Origin: Candidatus Pollutiaquabacter sp. | GTDB lineage: Bacteria; Bacteroidota; Bacteroidia; AKYH767-A; 2013-40CM-41-45 | Reading direction: 5' to 3' | DNA: 47,888 nt | NCBI GenBank assembly: GCA_947465495.1 | Contig: CANIAS010000018.1 | Location: 1-47,888, forward strand | In this document: positions 24,014 to 32,924 of the stretch, piece after piece | How the letters are laid out: every line of letters begins with the position of its first letter | Position numbering within the stretch: position 1 is the first letter of the stretch | Translations under genes and position numbers: made by a program | Notes under the pieces: generated by a model | Databases searched by the model: none | What the model was told of the DNA's origin: nothing | What the model saw: the letters and a program-made list of their open reading frames with translations, nothing else

Positions 24014-25666
24014 TTATGATCCAATCTTACCTTCAACTACCTGCAGGATTTCTTGCTCGGCTAGTTTTGCTTGTTGACACAGTGTTTCGGCCTTGGCTAA
24101 AATATCAGCTGCGAAGGCTTTATCGGAAAGTCCGCTGGCATTGATCTTCACGTTCAGATAGGCACCGATCACAGCTGATCGGGCGCAAAGTGCACCCACA
24201 CCGGCATCTGTCACCGAATTTGGATTGCCTGTTTCCGCCATAGCTCGTATTAATTCGAACGTGTCATACGAAAGTTGCATGACCTTAAAAGGCACTTCCG
24301 TGGCATAGCGTGTCGCGGCTTGTATTTCGGTAGTCCGTGCCTTTTTTTCCTCTTCCGTGCCCTTTGGTAATGAGAATGCTTGCATTATCCGGTTGAATGA
24401 GTTGGTGTCTTCATCGACCATGGTCAATAAGGCATCCTTCAGCGCTTGTCCCTTATCCGCCCAATCGGAAAACTCTTTCCACCGTTCGTCCCAGCCTTTT
24501 TTGTGCGAGGAAAGATTGGCCACCATGGTGCCAAGAGAAACGCCCAGCGTACCTAAGTAGGCAGCAATTGATCCACCACCTGGCGCCGGTGATTCTGAAG
24601 CGGTCTCATCGGCAAAGGCAGTTAAGGTCATTCCCACCAGTCGTCCGGAAGAACGTTTAAGTCGGTATTCAATGATTCGCTCATCGGGATTGAATGGCCC
24701 CAACTCGTCAAGTCCCATCGATTTGATGGCAATCTTAATGAGTTCCCTTTCGGAAACACCGGTTGACCGTTGTTGCTTTTCCAGGAAGTACTTACCTGCA
24801 TCGGTCATGGCTTTTAAAGGAATCAAACCGACCAATTCGGAACCCGTTATACGCATTCCTCGACGATGAGCGCTCTTAACACACTCATCGAAGGCGATAT
24901 GTACAGGCGTAATAGCAATGTTGGTCAGGTTCATGCTCACTTGCGCAATCCCGTATTCATCTATGTACCAGCCAATGGCCTTCACCGATTTGCAAGCGCC
25001 CGGCTGTACAACATCTTCTCCTTTTTCATTTTTTACTTTGCGACCATTTTCCCGGACATCAAAGGCCACGGAATTTGCGCGTCGAACAGAAGTAGTATTC
25101 AGATTTGCATTGTAGGCGACCAAGAAATCTCTTGCACCAATTACCGTTGCTCCAGTCTTTGCAGGAAATTCAACAGGGCCGAAGTCGGGTTTCCATTCTG
25201 TTTTTTTGATCTTTTCAAAGAAGCCTTCGTATTCACCGGCACGGATGACTGATAGATTCTTACGAGCAGGATTTTGCTGCGCCTCTTCGTATAAGTAGAC
25301 TGGAATAGCTAATTCGTTACCTACACGGGCTGCCAGTTGTTGTGCCCATCGCGCAGTTTCTTCCATGCTGATACCCGCTATCGGAATGAGCGGACAAACA
25401 TCAGTAGCGCCCATTCGTGGGTGTTCTCCTTTGTGTCGACTCATATCGATCAGTTCCGCTGCTTTGCGGATACCCTGAAATGCAGCTTCAACAACCGCTG
25501 CTGGTTCGCCGACAAATGTGACAACCGTCCGATTAGTGGCTTTGCCTGGATCTACATTTAATAATTCAATGCCTTCCGTAGCAGAAATTGCATCGGTAAT
25601 TTGTCGAAGTAGTACAGGGTCGTTTCCTTCACTGAAATTAGGAACGCATTCGATGAGTTGTTTCAT
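24014..25666 (-). CDS. ftcD: Glutamate formimidoyltransferase / formimido-THF cyclodeaminase
   Basis: This bifunctional enzyme of histidine breakdown moves the formimino group of formiminoglutamate to tetrahydrofolate, then deaminates and cyclises it to methenyl-THF. The 550-residue protein has the transferase N-domain (about 1-180) starting QLIECVPNFSEG, with RHKGEHPRMGATDVCPL near 77 containing the catalytic His. The second transferase subdomain is about 181-300. The cyclodeaminase domain (about 340-545) begins FADETASESPAPGGGS. The full-length fusion is like the mammalian enzyme and many Bacteroidota. It follows hutI by 23 nt, so the two form a histidine-degradation unit. hutH and hutU are absent here. 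Confidence 0.95.
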   Translation of the reverse strand: MKQLIECVPNFSEGNDPVLLRQITDAISATEGIELLNVDPGKATNRTVVTFVGEPAAVVEAAFQGIRKAAELIDMSRHKGEHPRMGATDVCPLIPIAGISMEETARWAQQLAARVGNELAIPVYLYEEAQQNPARKNLSVIRAGEYEGFFEKIKKTEWKPDFGPVEFPAKTGATVIGARDFLVAYNANLNTTSVRRANSVAFDVRENGRKVKNEKGEDVVQPGACKSVKAIGWYIDEYGIAQVSMNLTNIAITPVHIAFDECVKSAHRRGMRITGSELVGLIPLKAMTDAGKYFLEKQQRSTGVSERELIKIAIKSMGLDELGPFNPDERIIEYRLKRSSGRLVGMTLTAFADETASESPAPGGGSIAAYLGTLGVSLGTMVANLSSHKKGWDERWKEFSDWADKGQALKDALLTMVDEDTNSFNRIMQAFSLPKGTEEEKKARTTEIQAATRYATEVPFKVMQLSYDTFELIRAMAETGNPNSVTDAGVGALCARSAVIGAYLNVKINASGLSDKAFAADILAKAETLCQQAKLAEQEILQVVEGKIGS

Positions 25667-25689
25667 AGGTTGTGTAAGAACTAAGTTGG

Positions 25690-26946
25690 TCAGAAATGTT
25701 GGGCGCCGTTGAGTATGACGTTTTTAATGAGTGGTTTTCCAAAATAATAGGGTAGGTAATCTGATGATGGTATTGGCTCGGTGATGAACAGATTAGCGAC
25801 CTTGCCAACGGCAATACTGCCGTGAGTATGACTAAGTCCCATGGCAAAAGCTGAATTGGTGGTTGCTGCTACAATCGCCTCGGCAGGTGTCATTTTGTAT
25901 AAAATACAAGCCAGGGAAACCATTTGGTTCATGTTGCCGGTCGGACTGCTTCCCGGGTTAAAATCTGTGCAAATTGCAACAGGCAAACCAGCATCAATCA
26001 TTTTACGAGCTGGTGGAGCTGGTAAACCAAGAAACAATTGAGCCCCGGGTAATAATACTGGCATGGTTTCGGAACTCTTGAGTAATTCAATATCATGCTC
26101 ATTGGCAAATTCAACGTGATCGACACTTGCAGCTCCCGATACAACTCCAGACTGAATACCTCCAGAATGAGATAATTGTTCGGCATGTACCTTGGGAATT
26201 AATCCGTAGTGTTTTCCGACTTCCAGAATTTCGATTGTTTCTTCAGCCGTGAAGTAGCCGTTTTCACAAAAGACATCGCAATAATCGGCTAGTTTTTCTT
26301 CAGCGATGCGTGGCATCAATTGATCTGTCAATAATCGGATGTACCCTGACTTATCATTTTTAAATTCCGCCGGTACCGCGTGTGCGCCCAGAAAGGTAGC
26401 TCGGATGGCTACGGGAACGGATGCATCCAACCGCCGTATGACGCGAAGCATTTTTAACTCACTTTCAACATCCAGGCCATATCCACTTTTTATTTCAATG
26501 GCTCCAGTTCCCATACGAATCATTTCATGTATGCGGAGGAAGGCAGCATCGAATAATTCTTCTTCGGAGGCGCTTCGCAAACGCATGGCGGAATTTAATA
26601 TTCCACCACCACGTGCTGCAATGTCCTGGTAGCTTAATCCGTTGATACGATCCACGAATTCACGTTCCCGGCTTCCTGCATAAACCAGATGGGTGTGAGC
26701 ATCGCACCAAGATGGAAAAACACTGCCACCTTGAGCATCCAGCTCCATCATCCCGGGATTATGCTTTCTAAGATCATTCATCCTTTCGGTAGTCTCTTTC
26801 CCAAATTCCTTGATCATCGAATCCTCTATCAGGATGTACGCATTATCAAGGAATTGCATATCATTCATCGCCATTCCACAAATTTTTGGAAGGGGAGTGG
26901 CTTCGGTATGAACCAGGGTTCGGATATTTCTTAAAAGAAGGGGCAC
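25690..26946 (-). CDS. hutI: Imidazolonepropionase
   Basis: HutI hydrolyses 4-imidazolone-5-propanoate to N-formimino-L-glutamate, the substrate of the downstream ftcD product. It is a cytoplasmic metal-dependent amidohydrolase of 418 residues. The His84-x-His86 metal pair is in CDAHTHLVYAGSRE. KSGYGLD near 154, VHAEQLSHSGG near 259-269 with further metal and active-site His, and CTDFNPGSSP near 337-346 with the metal-binding Asp complete the site. The frame has no ATG at the N-terminus; GTG 26946 is the start, and it gives the expected beta-sandwich strand. Upstream is a 198-nt divergent gap to aroC. Confidence 0.95.
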   Translation of the reverse strand: MPLLLRNIRTLVHTEATPLPKICGMAMNDMQFLDNAYILIEDSMIKEFGKETTERMNDLRKHNPGMMELDAQGGSVFPSWCDAHTHLVYAGSREREFVDRINGLSYQDIAARGGGILNSAMRLRSASEEELFDAAFLRIHEMIRMGTGAIEIKSGYGLDVESELKMLRVIRRLDASVPVAIRATFLGAHAVPAEFKNDKSGYIRLLTDQLMPRIAEEKLADYCDVFCENGYFTAEETIEILEVGKHYGLIPKVHAEQLSHSGGIQSGVVSGAASVDHVEFANEHDIELLKSSETMPVLLPGAQLFLGLPAPPARKMIDAGLPVAICTDFNPGSSPTGNMNQMVSLACILYKMTPAEAIVAATTNSAFAMGLSHTHGSIAVGKVANLFITEPIPSSDYLPYYFGKPLIKNVILNGAQHF

Positions 26947-27144
26947 AGGTGTATGATAAATTCGTTGCCGAAATTAGCAATAAAGATCAACTGTACGGAA
27001 ACGCTCTCGTGTATTTACCTTCAACCACCTTTGCAAAACTCTGATTTTGATCAGTAAGCGGACAATTTACATTAACAATCTTTCGTTAAAATTATACGGT
27101 GTACCCTGCCAAGAGCGGCAATGCATCCACTACCTTCACTTACT

Positions 27145-28263
27145 ATGGCAGGAAGTACGATTGGCACCTTGTTCCGTTTGACAACTTTTGGGGAGTCTCA
27201 TGGGTCCGCGATTGGCGGGATCATCGATGGATTCCCAGCGGGATTTAACATCGACCTCGACGCGGTCAACTTTGAAATGCAACGACGTCGCCCTGGTCAA
27301 TCATCCATTACTTCTCAGCGTAATGAAACTGATTGGGTCGAATTCCTATCGGGAATTAAAGACGGTGTGACGTTAGGCAGCCCCATTTCATTTATCATCC
27401 GCAATTCCGATGAGCGCTCAGCAGATTATGAAGCAATAAAAGATGTGTACCGTCCTTCACACGCAGACTACACCTACGAAGCAAAATACGGCTGGCGCGA
27501 CGAACGTGGTGGAGGAAGAGCCTCGGCGCGTGAAACTGCTGTTCGCGTGGCGGCCGGAGCGTTGGCAAAACAACTCCTGGCGGTATATGGAATTCATGTG
27601 GCAGCTTATGTCTCGCAAGTAGGTCACATTTCCTTGAAACGAGAACTTGGATTTCTTGAAATTAAAAATGTCGATTCACATCCTGTGCGCTGTCCAGATT
27701 CCGAGACTGCCGATGCTATGCAAGCCTACATTGAACATCAACGTGAATCAGGTGACACTTGCGGAGGCGTAATTTCAGCGGCAGTAACTGGAATTCCAGC
27801 TGGATTGGGTGAGCCGGTGTTCGATAAACTCTCTGCGACTTTGGCGGCAGCTTGCATGAGCATCAATGCCGCTCACGGATTCGAATACGGTAGCGGATTT
27901 TCCGGCGCCTCGATGAAAGGTAGCGATCATAACGATGTTTTTGTGCCGGGTTCAAATGGTAAACCGCTTACATTGACCAATCATTCTGGTGGAATTCAAG
28001 GTGGTTTGTCGAACGGGATGGAACTTTACTTTCGCGTGGCCTTTAAGCCGGTCTCCACCTTACTTCGACCACAACAAACAGTAAATACGTCCGGTGAAAA
28101 AGTGACTATTCATCCCGGTGGACGACACGATCCTTGTGTAGTGCCTCGAGCTGTGCCCATCGTCGAAGCCATGGCTGCTTTGGTAATCGCTGATCAGCTG
28201 CTGCGAAATACAGTTTCTAAGAAATCTAACCTCGATATCATCTATCGCTCTTCCAACACATGA
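27145..28263 (+). CDS. aroC: Chorismate synthase
   Basis: AroC converts 5-enolpyruvylshikimate 3-phosphate to chorismate, the last shikimate-pathway step, using reduced FMN. The protein has 372 residues from ATG 27145, which gives MAGSTIGTLFRLTTFGESHG, the standard start. ATG 27121 would add eight residues with no family counterpart. All signatures are visible: GESHG near 17, RRRPGQ near 48, the ERGGGRASARET segment near 125-136 and SDHND near 262. A second shikimate gene, aroE, lies at 39809-40564 on the other strand. The stop overlaps the AsmA-like start by 4 nt (ATGA). Confidence 0.96.
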   Translation: MAGSTIGTLFRLTTFGESHGSAIGGIIDGFPAGFNIDLDAVNFEMQRRRPGQSSITSQRNETDWVEFLSGIKDGVTLGSPISFIIRNSDERSADYEAIKDVYRPSHADYTYEAKYGWRDERGGGRASARETAVRVAAGALAKQLLAVYGIHVAAYVSQVGHISLKRELGFLEIKNVDSHPVRCPDSETADAMQAYIEHQRESGDTCGGVISAAVTGIPAGLGEPVFDKLSATLAAACMSINAAHGFEYGSGFSGASMKGSDHNDVFVPGSNGKPLTLTNHSGGIQGGLSNGMELYFRVAFKPVSTLLRPQQTVNTSGEKVTIHPGGRHDPCVVPRAVPIVEAMAALVIADQLLRNTVSKKSNLDIIYRSSNT

Positions 28264-30929
28264 AAAAAATCTTAACATGGAGTGGCATCGTTCTGCTCAT
28301 ACTACTGCTAATTCTTGTTTCGGTACCGTTTCTCTTCAAAGGTAAAATCATCCAATTGGTTAAACAGGAAGCGAACAACTCCCTACATGCACAATTGGAT
28401 TTTACAGATGTGGATGTTTCTCTCATCCGAAATTTCCCCAACCTGTCGGTACGACTAGAACAACTCTCGATCATCAATCAAGAACCCTTCCGTGGCGATA
28501 CGCTCTTGTCGGCTCAATCTCTTGGTGTAACCCTGGATTTAATGAGTGTCATTCAAGGGAAAACGATGGATATCCGCTCAGTCCTGCTTGATAAAGCGGT
28601 TATGAATTTTAAAGTGACAAAAGATGGCAAGGCCAATTGGGACATTGCTAAACCGTCGCAATCAGCAGCTCCTGGTGCACCGACCGCTTTTAAGGCATCG
28701 TTAAAAAAATACGAATTGAAAGATGCTAGAATCTTGTACGACGACCGGTCGTTGGATTTCTACCTCTTGTTGGAGCAGGTTAACCATTCCGGCTCAGGGG
28801 ATTTTACGCAGGATCTTTTCACGCTGGTCACAAAAACATCTGCAGCGGCTGCTACCATGAAATACGAAGGGGTTCCGTATATCGCTCATGCTAAAACGGA
28901 GATCGATGCTTCCCTTGAAATGGACATGAAAAATATGAAGTTCACTTTCAAGGAAAATAAAGCCGTACTGAATGAATTGAACATCACGGTGGATGGTTGG
29001 GTAGCCATGCCGGATACTAACATCGACATGGATATCAAATTTGCTACACCTTCCACCGACTTCAAGACCTTCTTATCGATGATTCCTGCTGTCTACTCAA
29101 AAGATTTTAGCAGTATCTCTGCATCAGGAAGTATGAAGCTCGATGGAAACATTACAGGTCGTTACAACGCAGTTTCAATTCCTGGATTTGGAATTAAATT
29201 ACTTATTGAAAATGGCCGATTTAAATACCCTTCTTTACCTGCTGAGGTGAAGGACGTTTTTGTGAAGCTGGACATTGCCAATCCAGATGGAGTTCCGGAT
29301 CATACGGTAATTGATCTTTCTCGACTTCATGCTAATTTAGCGGGGGATGTTGTCGATGCCCGATTATCCGTAAAGACTCCTTCGTCTGATCCTGACCTGG
29401 ATGTCTTCCTGAAAGGGCGCATCAATTTATCAAACGTATCGTCCTATTATCCGTTAGAGAAAGGAACTGATTTGACAGGCACTTTAGAAGCAGATGCTAA
29501 AGCGAAGGGCCGTTTGTCGGCAATGGAAAAACAGGATTTGGAGCATTTCGATGCTTCAGGTTCCTTGTACCTAAAAGGGGTACGATATACAGCAACCTCC
29601 CTGAAAAAGCCAGTTGATGTAGCAGAGCTTTCTGTTATTCTTGATCCTCAAGTAGTCAAATTAACAGCCCTGAAAATGACTGTCGGTAACACCGATTTGC
29701 AGGCGAATGGATCTTTGGAAAATGCCCTTGGGTACATGTTAAAAGGACAGGTGATTCGTGGCAATCTTAACCTTCGTTCTAACCGAATTGACCTGAATGA
29801 ATGGATGGCCGGCAGTACTACAAGTGATACAGTTACTACAGACTCCATTCCAATGTCTGTCTTTTTGGTGCCCGCCACGATTGATTTTGTCTTGAATGCT
29901 GACATTGGAACTTTGCAGTTTCAAGAAGTAGTAGTTAACGAATTTAAAGGAGAGTTGAAGGTTAAGGATCAAAAAGTATCCATGAATGGAGTTTCCATGA
30001 AATTGATGGATGGTTCAATACAACTCCGTGGTTCTTACGGAACATTAAATCCGAAAGCTCCTACTATCGACTTCGGCATGGAGATCAAAGATTTTGATAT
30101 CCAGAAAGTGGCTAATACTTTTTCATCGGTAGCAAAGATGGCTCCGTTGGCAAAACATTGTACCGGTAAATTTGGCACTATTATGTCTTTGACTGGTACA
30201 CTGGATGAACACATGAGTCCGGATCTTAATTCGCTTTCTGGTTCTGGAAAACTTTCCATGAATAACATCATCATTTCCAATTTCCCTGCCTTCGATAAAA
30301 TGGCTGATGCACTGAAAATGCCTTCTTGGAAAAAATGGGCATTACCTTCAATGAATCCTTCATTTAGATTTATGAACGGAAGGGTTTTTATCGATCCTGT
30401 TGATGTTGAAGTGAATGGCATTAAGACGAAGATCGCAGGATCAAATGGTTTCGATCAGTCCATTGATTATGTGATGAACGTAGAAATACCTCGAAGTGCC
30501 CTTGGCAATTCAGCAAACGCTTTAATCGATCAATTGGTAAGTAAGGCCAATGCCAAAGGTGCCAATGTTAAAGTTGGAGAAGTTATTCCGGTCACTTTAT
30601 TAATGAAAGGAACTGTAACGGATCCGAAGATTACCACCGACTTGAATCAGCAAGGCGCTAAGGCGATGGATGCATTGAAGGACGCAGCCAAAGCTGAATT
30701 TGAAAAACAAAAAGCCGCAGCGGAAGAAAAGGCCCGTGAAGAGGCCGCCCGTTTGAAAGCTGAAGCAGATGCGAGGATTGCTGCTGAAAAAGCCAAAGCA
30801 CAGGCAGAAGTGGATCGTCGGAGAAAAGAAATGGAAGCTCGTGCCAAGCAAGTGGCTGACAGTCTTAAGAAAGCCGCTGAGAATGAAGCTAAGAAAGCGA
30901 TTGATAAGTTTAATCCTTTTAAAAAGTAA
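28260..30929 (+). CDS. AsmA-family envelope protein
   Basis: This 889-residue protein is anchored by one N-terminal helix (about 7-27) with the bulk in the periplasm. The N-terminal domain has FTDVDVSLIRNFPNLSVRLEQLSI near 43-66, the hallmark of AsmA-like proteins, and a second conserved AsmA C-region lies at about 540-800 (repeated LxGxxxL and GSxxxxxG strands). AsmA, TamB and YhdP relatives form long beta-taco bridges that carry phospholipid between the membranes of diderms, so lipid transport is likely but unproven here. Residues about 805-885 form a highly charged Ala/Lys/Glu coiled coil (EKQKAAAEEKAREEAARLK), an unusual tail. Start and aroC stop overlap as ATGA, and the OmpA-like gene follows after 9 nt. 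Confidence 0.9.
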   Translation: MKKILTWSGIVLLILLLILVSVPFLFKGKIIQLVKQEANNSLHAQLDFTDVDVSLIRNFPNLSVRLEQLSIINQEPFRGDTLLSAQSLGVTLDLMSVIQGKTMDIRSVLLDKAVMNFKVTKDGKANWDIAKPSQSAAPGAPTAFKASLKKYELKDARILYDDRSLDFYLLLEQVNHSGSGDFTQDLFTLVTKTSAAAATMKYEGVPYIAHAKTEIDASLEMDMKNMKFTFKENKAVLNELNITVDGWVAMPDTNIDMDIKFATPSTDFKTFLSMIPAVYSKDFSSISASGSMKLDGNITGRYNAVSIPGFGIKLLIENGRFKYPSLPAEVKDVFVKLDIANPDGVPDHTVIDLSRLHANLAGDVVDARLSVKTPSSDPDLDVFLKGRINLSNVSSYYPLEKGTDLTGTLEADAKAKGRLSAMEKQDLEHFDASGSLYLKGVRYTATSLKKPVDVAELSVILDPQVVKLTALKMTVGNTDLQANGSLENALGYMLKGQVIRGNLNLRSNRIDLNEWMAGSTTSDTVTTDSIPMSVFLVPATIDFVLNADIGTLQFQEVVVNEFKGELKVKDQKVSMNGVSMKLMDGSIQLRGSYGTLNPKAPTIDFGMEIKDFDIQKVANTFSSVAKMAPLAKHCTGKFGTIMSLTGTLDEHMSPDLNSLSGSGKLSMNNIIISNFPAFDKMADALKMPSWKKWALPSMNPSFRFMNGRVFIDPVDVEVNGIKTKIAGSNGFDQSIDYVMNVEIPRSALGNSANALIDQLVSKANAKGANVKVGEVIPVTLLMKGTVTDPKITTDLNQQGAKAMDALKDAAKAEFEKQKAAAEEKAREEAARLKAEADARIAAEKAKAQAEVDRRRKEMEARAKQVADSLKKAAENEAKKAIDKFNPFKK

Positions 30930-30938
30930 TTGTTGGAT

Positions 30939-32867
30939 ATGCTTTCTGGAAATACAAGGATTAGCATCCTGATTGTATGTTGGTTAATAAGTCTACCGGC
31001 TTTACTGGTGCATGCTCAGCCTTCAACTTGTCCTAAATCTGAAAACAAGAAAGCAATAGCTGCTTTTGAAGAAGCTGGCTCACTCTTTAAGTCGCGTAAA
31101 TACGAAGACGCCCTGAAGCGCGTGGAAAAATCCATCGAAGCCGATCCTGAATTTGCAGATGCCTATTTCTTGCAAGGATCAATCGGCTTGAAACGAAAAG
31201 ATTATAAATTAATGGAAGAAAGCTATCAGCGTGCTATTGAACTTTGTGCGGACGTTGATCCTGAGCCGTACTTTCAGTTAGGTTGGTTGAAATACGATGA
31301 GAAGGATTGGAAAGAGGCCGAAAAGTACCTAAAGAGTTTTTTAGACTTTGACAAAATCAACGAAGAACATGGTATGCGCGCCGAATTGATGCTGATGCGC
31401 GCTAAATTGTACGCACACCCAGTACCGTTTGATCCTAGGCCAGTAAAATCCATTTCAACGGCAGATCCTGAATACTTGCCGTATATATCGCCGGATAATG
31501 AGATGGCATTTTTTACACGCCGTTTTGAAATGAAAGACAAAAACATGCTGGTTCCTCAGAGCGTGGAGAAGTTCATGATCGCTAAGCTCAAAGAAGATGG
31601 TACCTACGATACCGGACAGCCGATGGAATCACCGTTTAATCGTGGAATCAGTAATAACGAAGGTGGTGCAGCCATCACCATCGATAACAAGCACCTCTAT
31701 TTTACAGTTAATAGTAAAGGGAATTTTGATTTGTATACCTCGGATTTTGTAGATGGTAATTGGAGTGATATTCGACCGCTTGAAAACATCAACGACTCGC
31801 GGCAATGGGATTCTCAACCTACAATTTCCTCCGACGGCAAGACACTCTATTTTGCCTCTGCCAGAGATTCTGTGACGGGACTTGATATATATTATTCACG
31901 AAGGCAAGAGGATGGTAAGTGGTCAAGGGCTACTAAATTAGGCGCTATCATAAATACCAATGGCAACGAAAAATCGCCTTTCATTCATAGCGATAGCAAG
32001 ACACTTTACTTTGCCTCTGATAGTTTACCTGGTTTAGGCGGTTTTGATTTATTTGTCGTTCGTAAAGATGATCAAGGGAAATGGGGTAAACCAGTCAATT
32101 TGGGTTATCCCATCAATACTGAATCCGATGAGGTCGGTTTCTTCGTAAGCACCAATGGTAAAAAAGGGTATTTTGCTTCGAATAAATTGAATGGTAATTC
32201 CGGCTATGACATTTATTCGTTCGATTTATACCCGGAGGCACGACCTAATCAAGTTTATTTTCAAAAAGGCGATTTAAAAGTTGGAGAGGATGAAATTTCA
32301 CCTGCAACGATTGAAGTGCGGGATGTAGTTACCAATAAGTTAACCCGTATTGATGTTGATTCCGTAACTGGTGAATATGCCTTTGTGGTGAATTTTGATC
32401 ATGATTTAATGTTATCGGTAAAGAAGGAGGGCTTTGATTTTCAGTCGCAGTATGTTTCCACGAAGGATACCAATAATCTTCAACTACAAAAAAAGGAAAT
32501 CAAATTAAATTCATTAGAAGTAGGAGGTCAGTACACCATCAATGACATCCTTTTTTCATCTAATTCTGATGTGATAAATGACACCATCAAAGTTGTCCTC
32601 AATGAGTTTGCCGAGTATCTGGTGATCAACCCTAAGTTGAAATTGTCATTGCAAGGACACACTGATAACATTGGATCCCCAACTGCAAACATGCTATTGT
32701 CCGAAAGTCGTGCTAAAACTGTTCGCGATTATCTTTTGTCCCGAGGGATTGATAATGATCGACTTGCCTATAAAGGATTCGGAGAATCAAAGCCGATTGC
32801 ATCGAATGCTACGGAAGAAGGAAGGGCCAAGAATCGTCGTACTGTATTTGTTGTAACTCAGAAATAA
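30939..32867 (+). CDS. PorE-like TPR / beta-propeller / OmpA protein
   Basis: The exported 642-residue protein has four regions. After a signal peptide ending VHAQP come TPR helices (about 30-145). A PD40-type beta-propeller (about 160-420) follows, with repeats such as PTISSDGKTLYFAS and FIHSDSKTLYFAS. Next is a carboxypeptidase-regulatory-like beta domain (about 430-515). Last is an OmpA C-terminal peptidoglycan-binding domain (about 525-640) with LSLQGHTDNIGS and LSESRAKTVRDYL. This order matches PorE, a T9SS component of Porphyromonas gingivalis, though similar OmpA proteins occur in several copies in Bacteroidota. I chose ATG 30939; two TTG codons lie just upstream. It probably links an outer-membrane or periplasmic machine to the cell wall. 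The gene lies in an operon with the AsmA-like gene. Confidence 0.88.
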   Translation: MLSGNTRISILIVCWLISLPALLVHAQPSTCPKSENKKAIAAFEEAGSLFKSRKYEDALKRVEKSIEADPEFADAYFLQGSIGLKRKDYKLMEESYQRAIELCADVDPEPYFQLGWLKYDEKDWKEAEKYLKSFLDFDKINEEHGMRAELMLMRAKLYAHPVPFDPRPVKSISTADPEYLPYISPDNEMAFFTRRFEMKDKNMLVPQSVEKFMIAKLKEDGTYDTGQPMESPFNRGISNNEGGAAITIDNKHLYFTVNSKGNFDLYTSDFVDGNWSDIRPLENINDSRQWDSQPTISSDGKTLYFASARDSVTGLDIYYSRRQEDGKWSRATKLGAIINTNGNEKSPFIHSDSKTLYFASDSLPGLGGFDLFVVRKDDQGKWGKPVNLGYPINTESDEVGFFVSTNGKKGYFASNKLNGNSGYDIYSFDLYPEARPNQVYFQKGDLKVGEDEISPATIEVRDVVTNKLTRIDVDSVTGEYAFVVNFDHDLMLSVKKEGFDFQSQYVSTKDTNNLQLQKKEIKLNSLEVGGQYTINDILFSSNSDVINDTIKVVLNEFAEYLVINPKLKLSLQGHTDNIGSPTANMLLSESRAKTVRDYLLSRGIDNDRLAYKGFGESKPIASNATEEGRAKNRRTVFVVTQK

Positions 32868-32924
32868 TTATCAATCATAGCACGGTCTTTGATTTTAAAG
32901 CCGCGAAATCTTAAAACTCAACGT

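Noticed and set aside
27121-27144. Upstream ATG for chorismate synthase
   Set aside because: The standard protein begins at MAGSTIGTLFRL, so the extra eight residues are unlikely.
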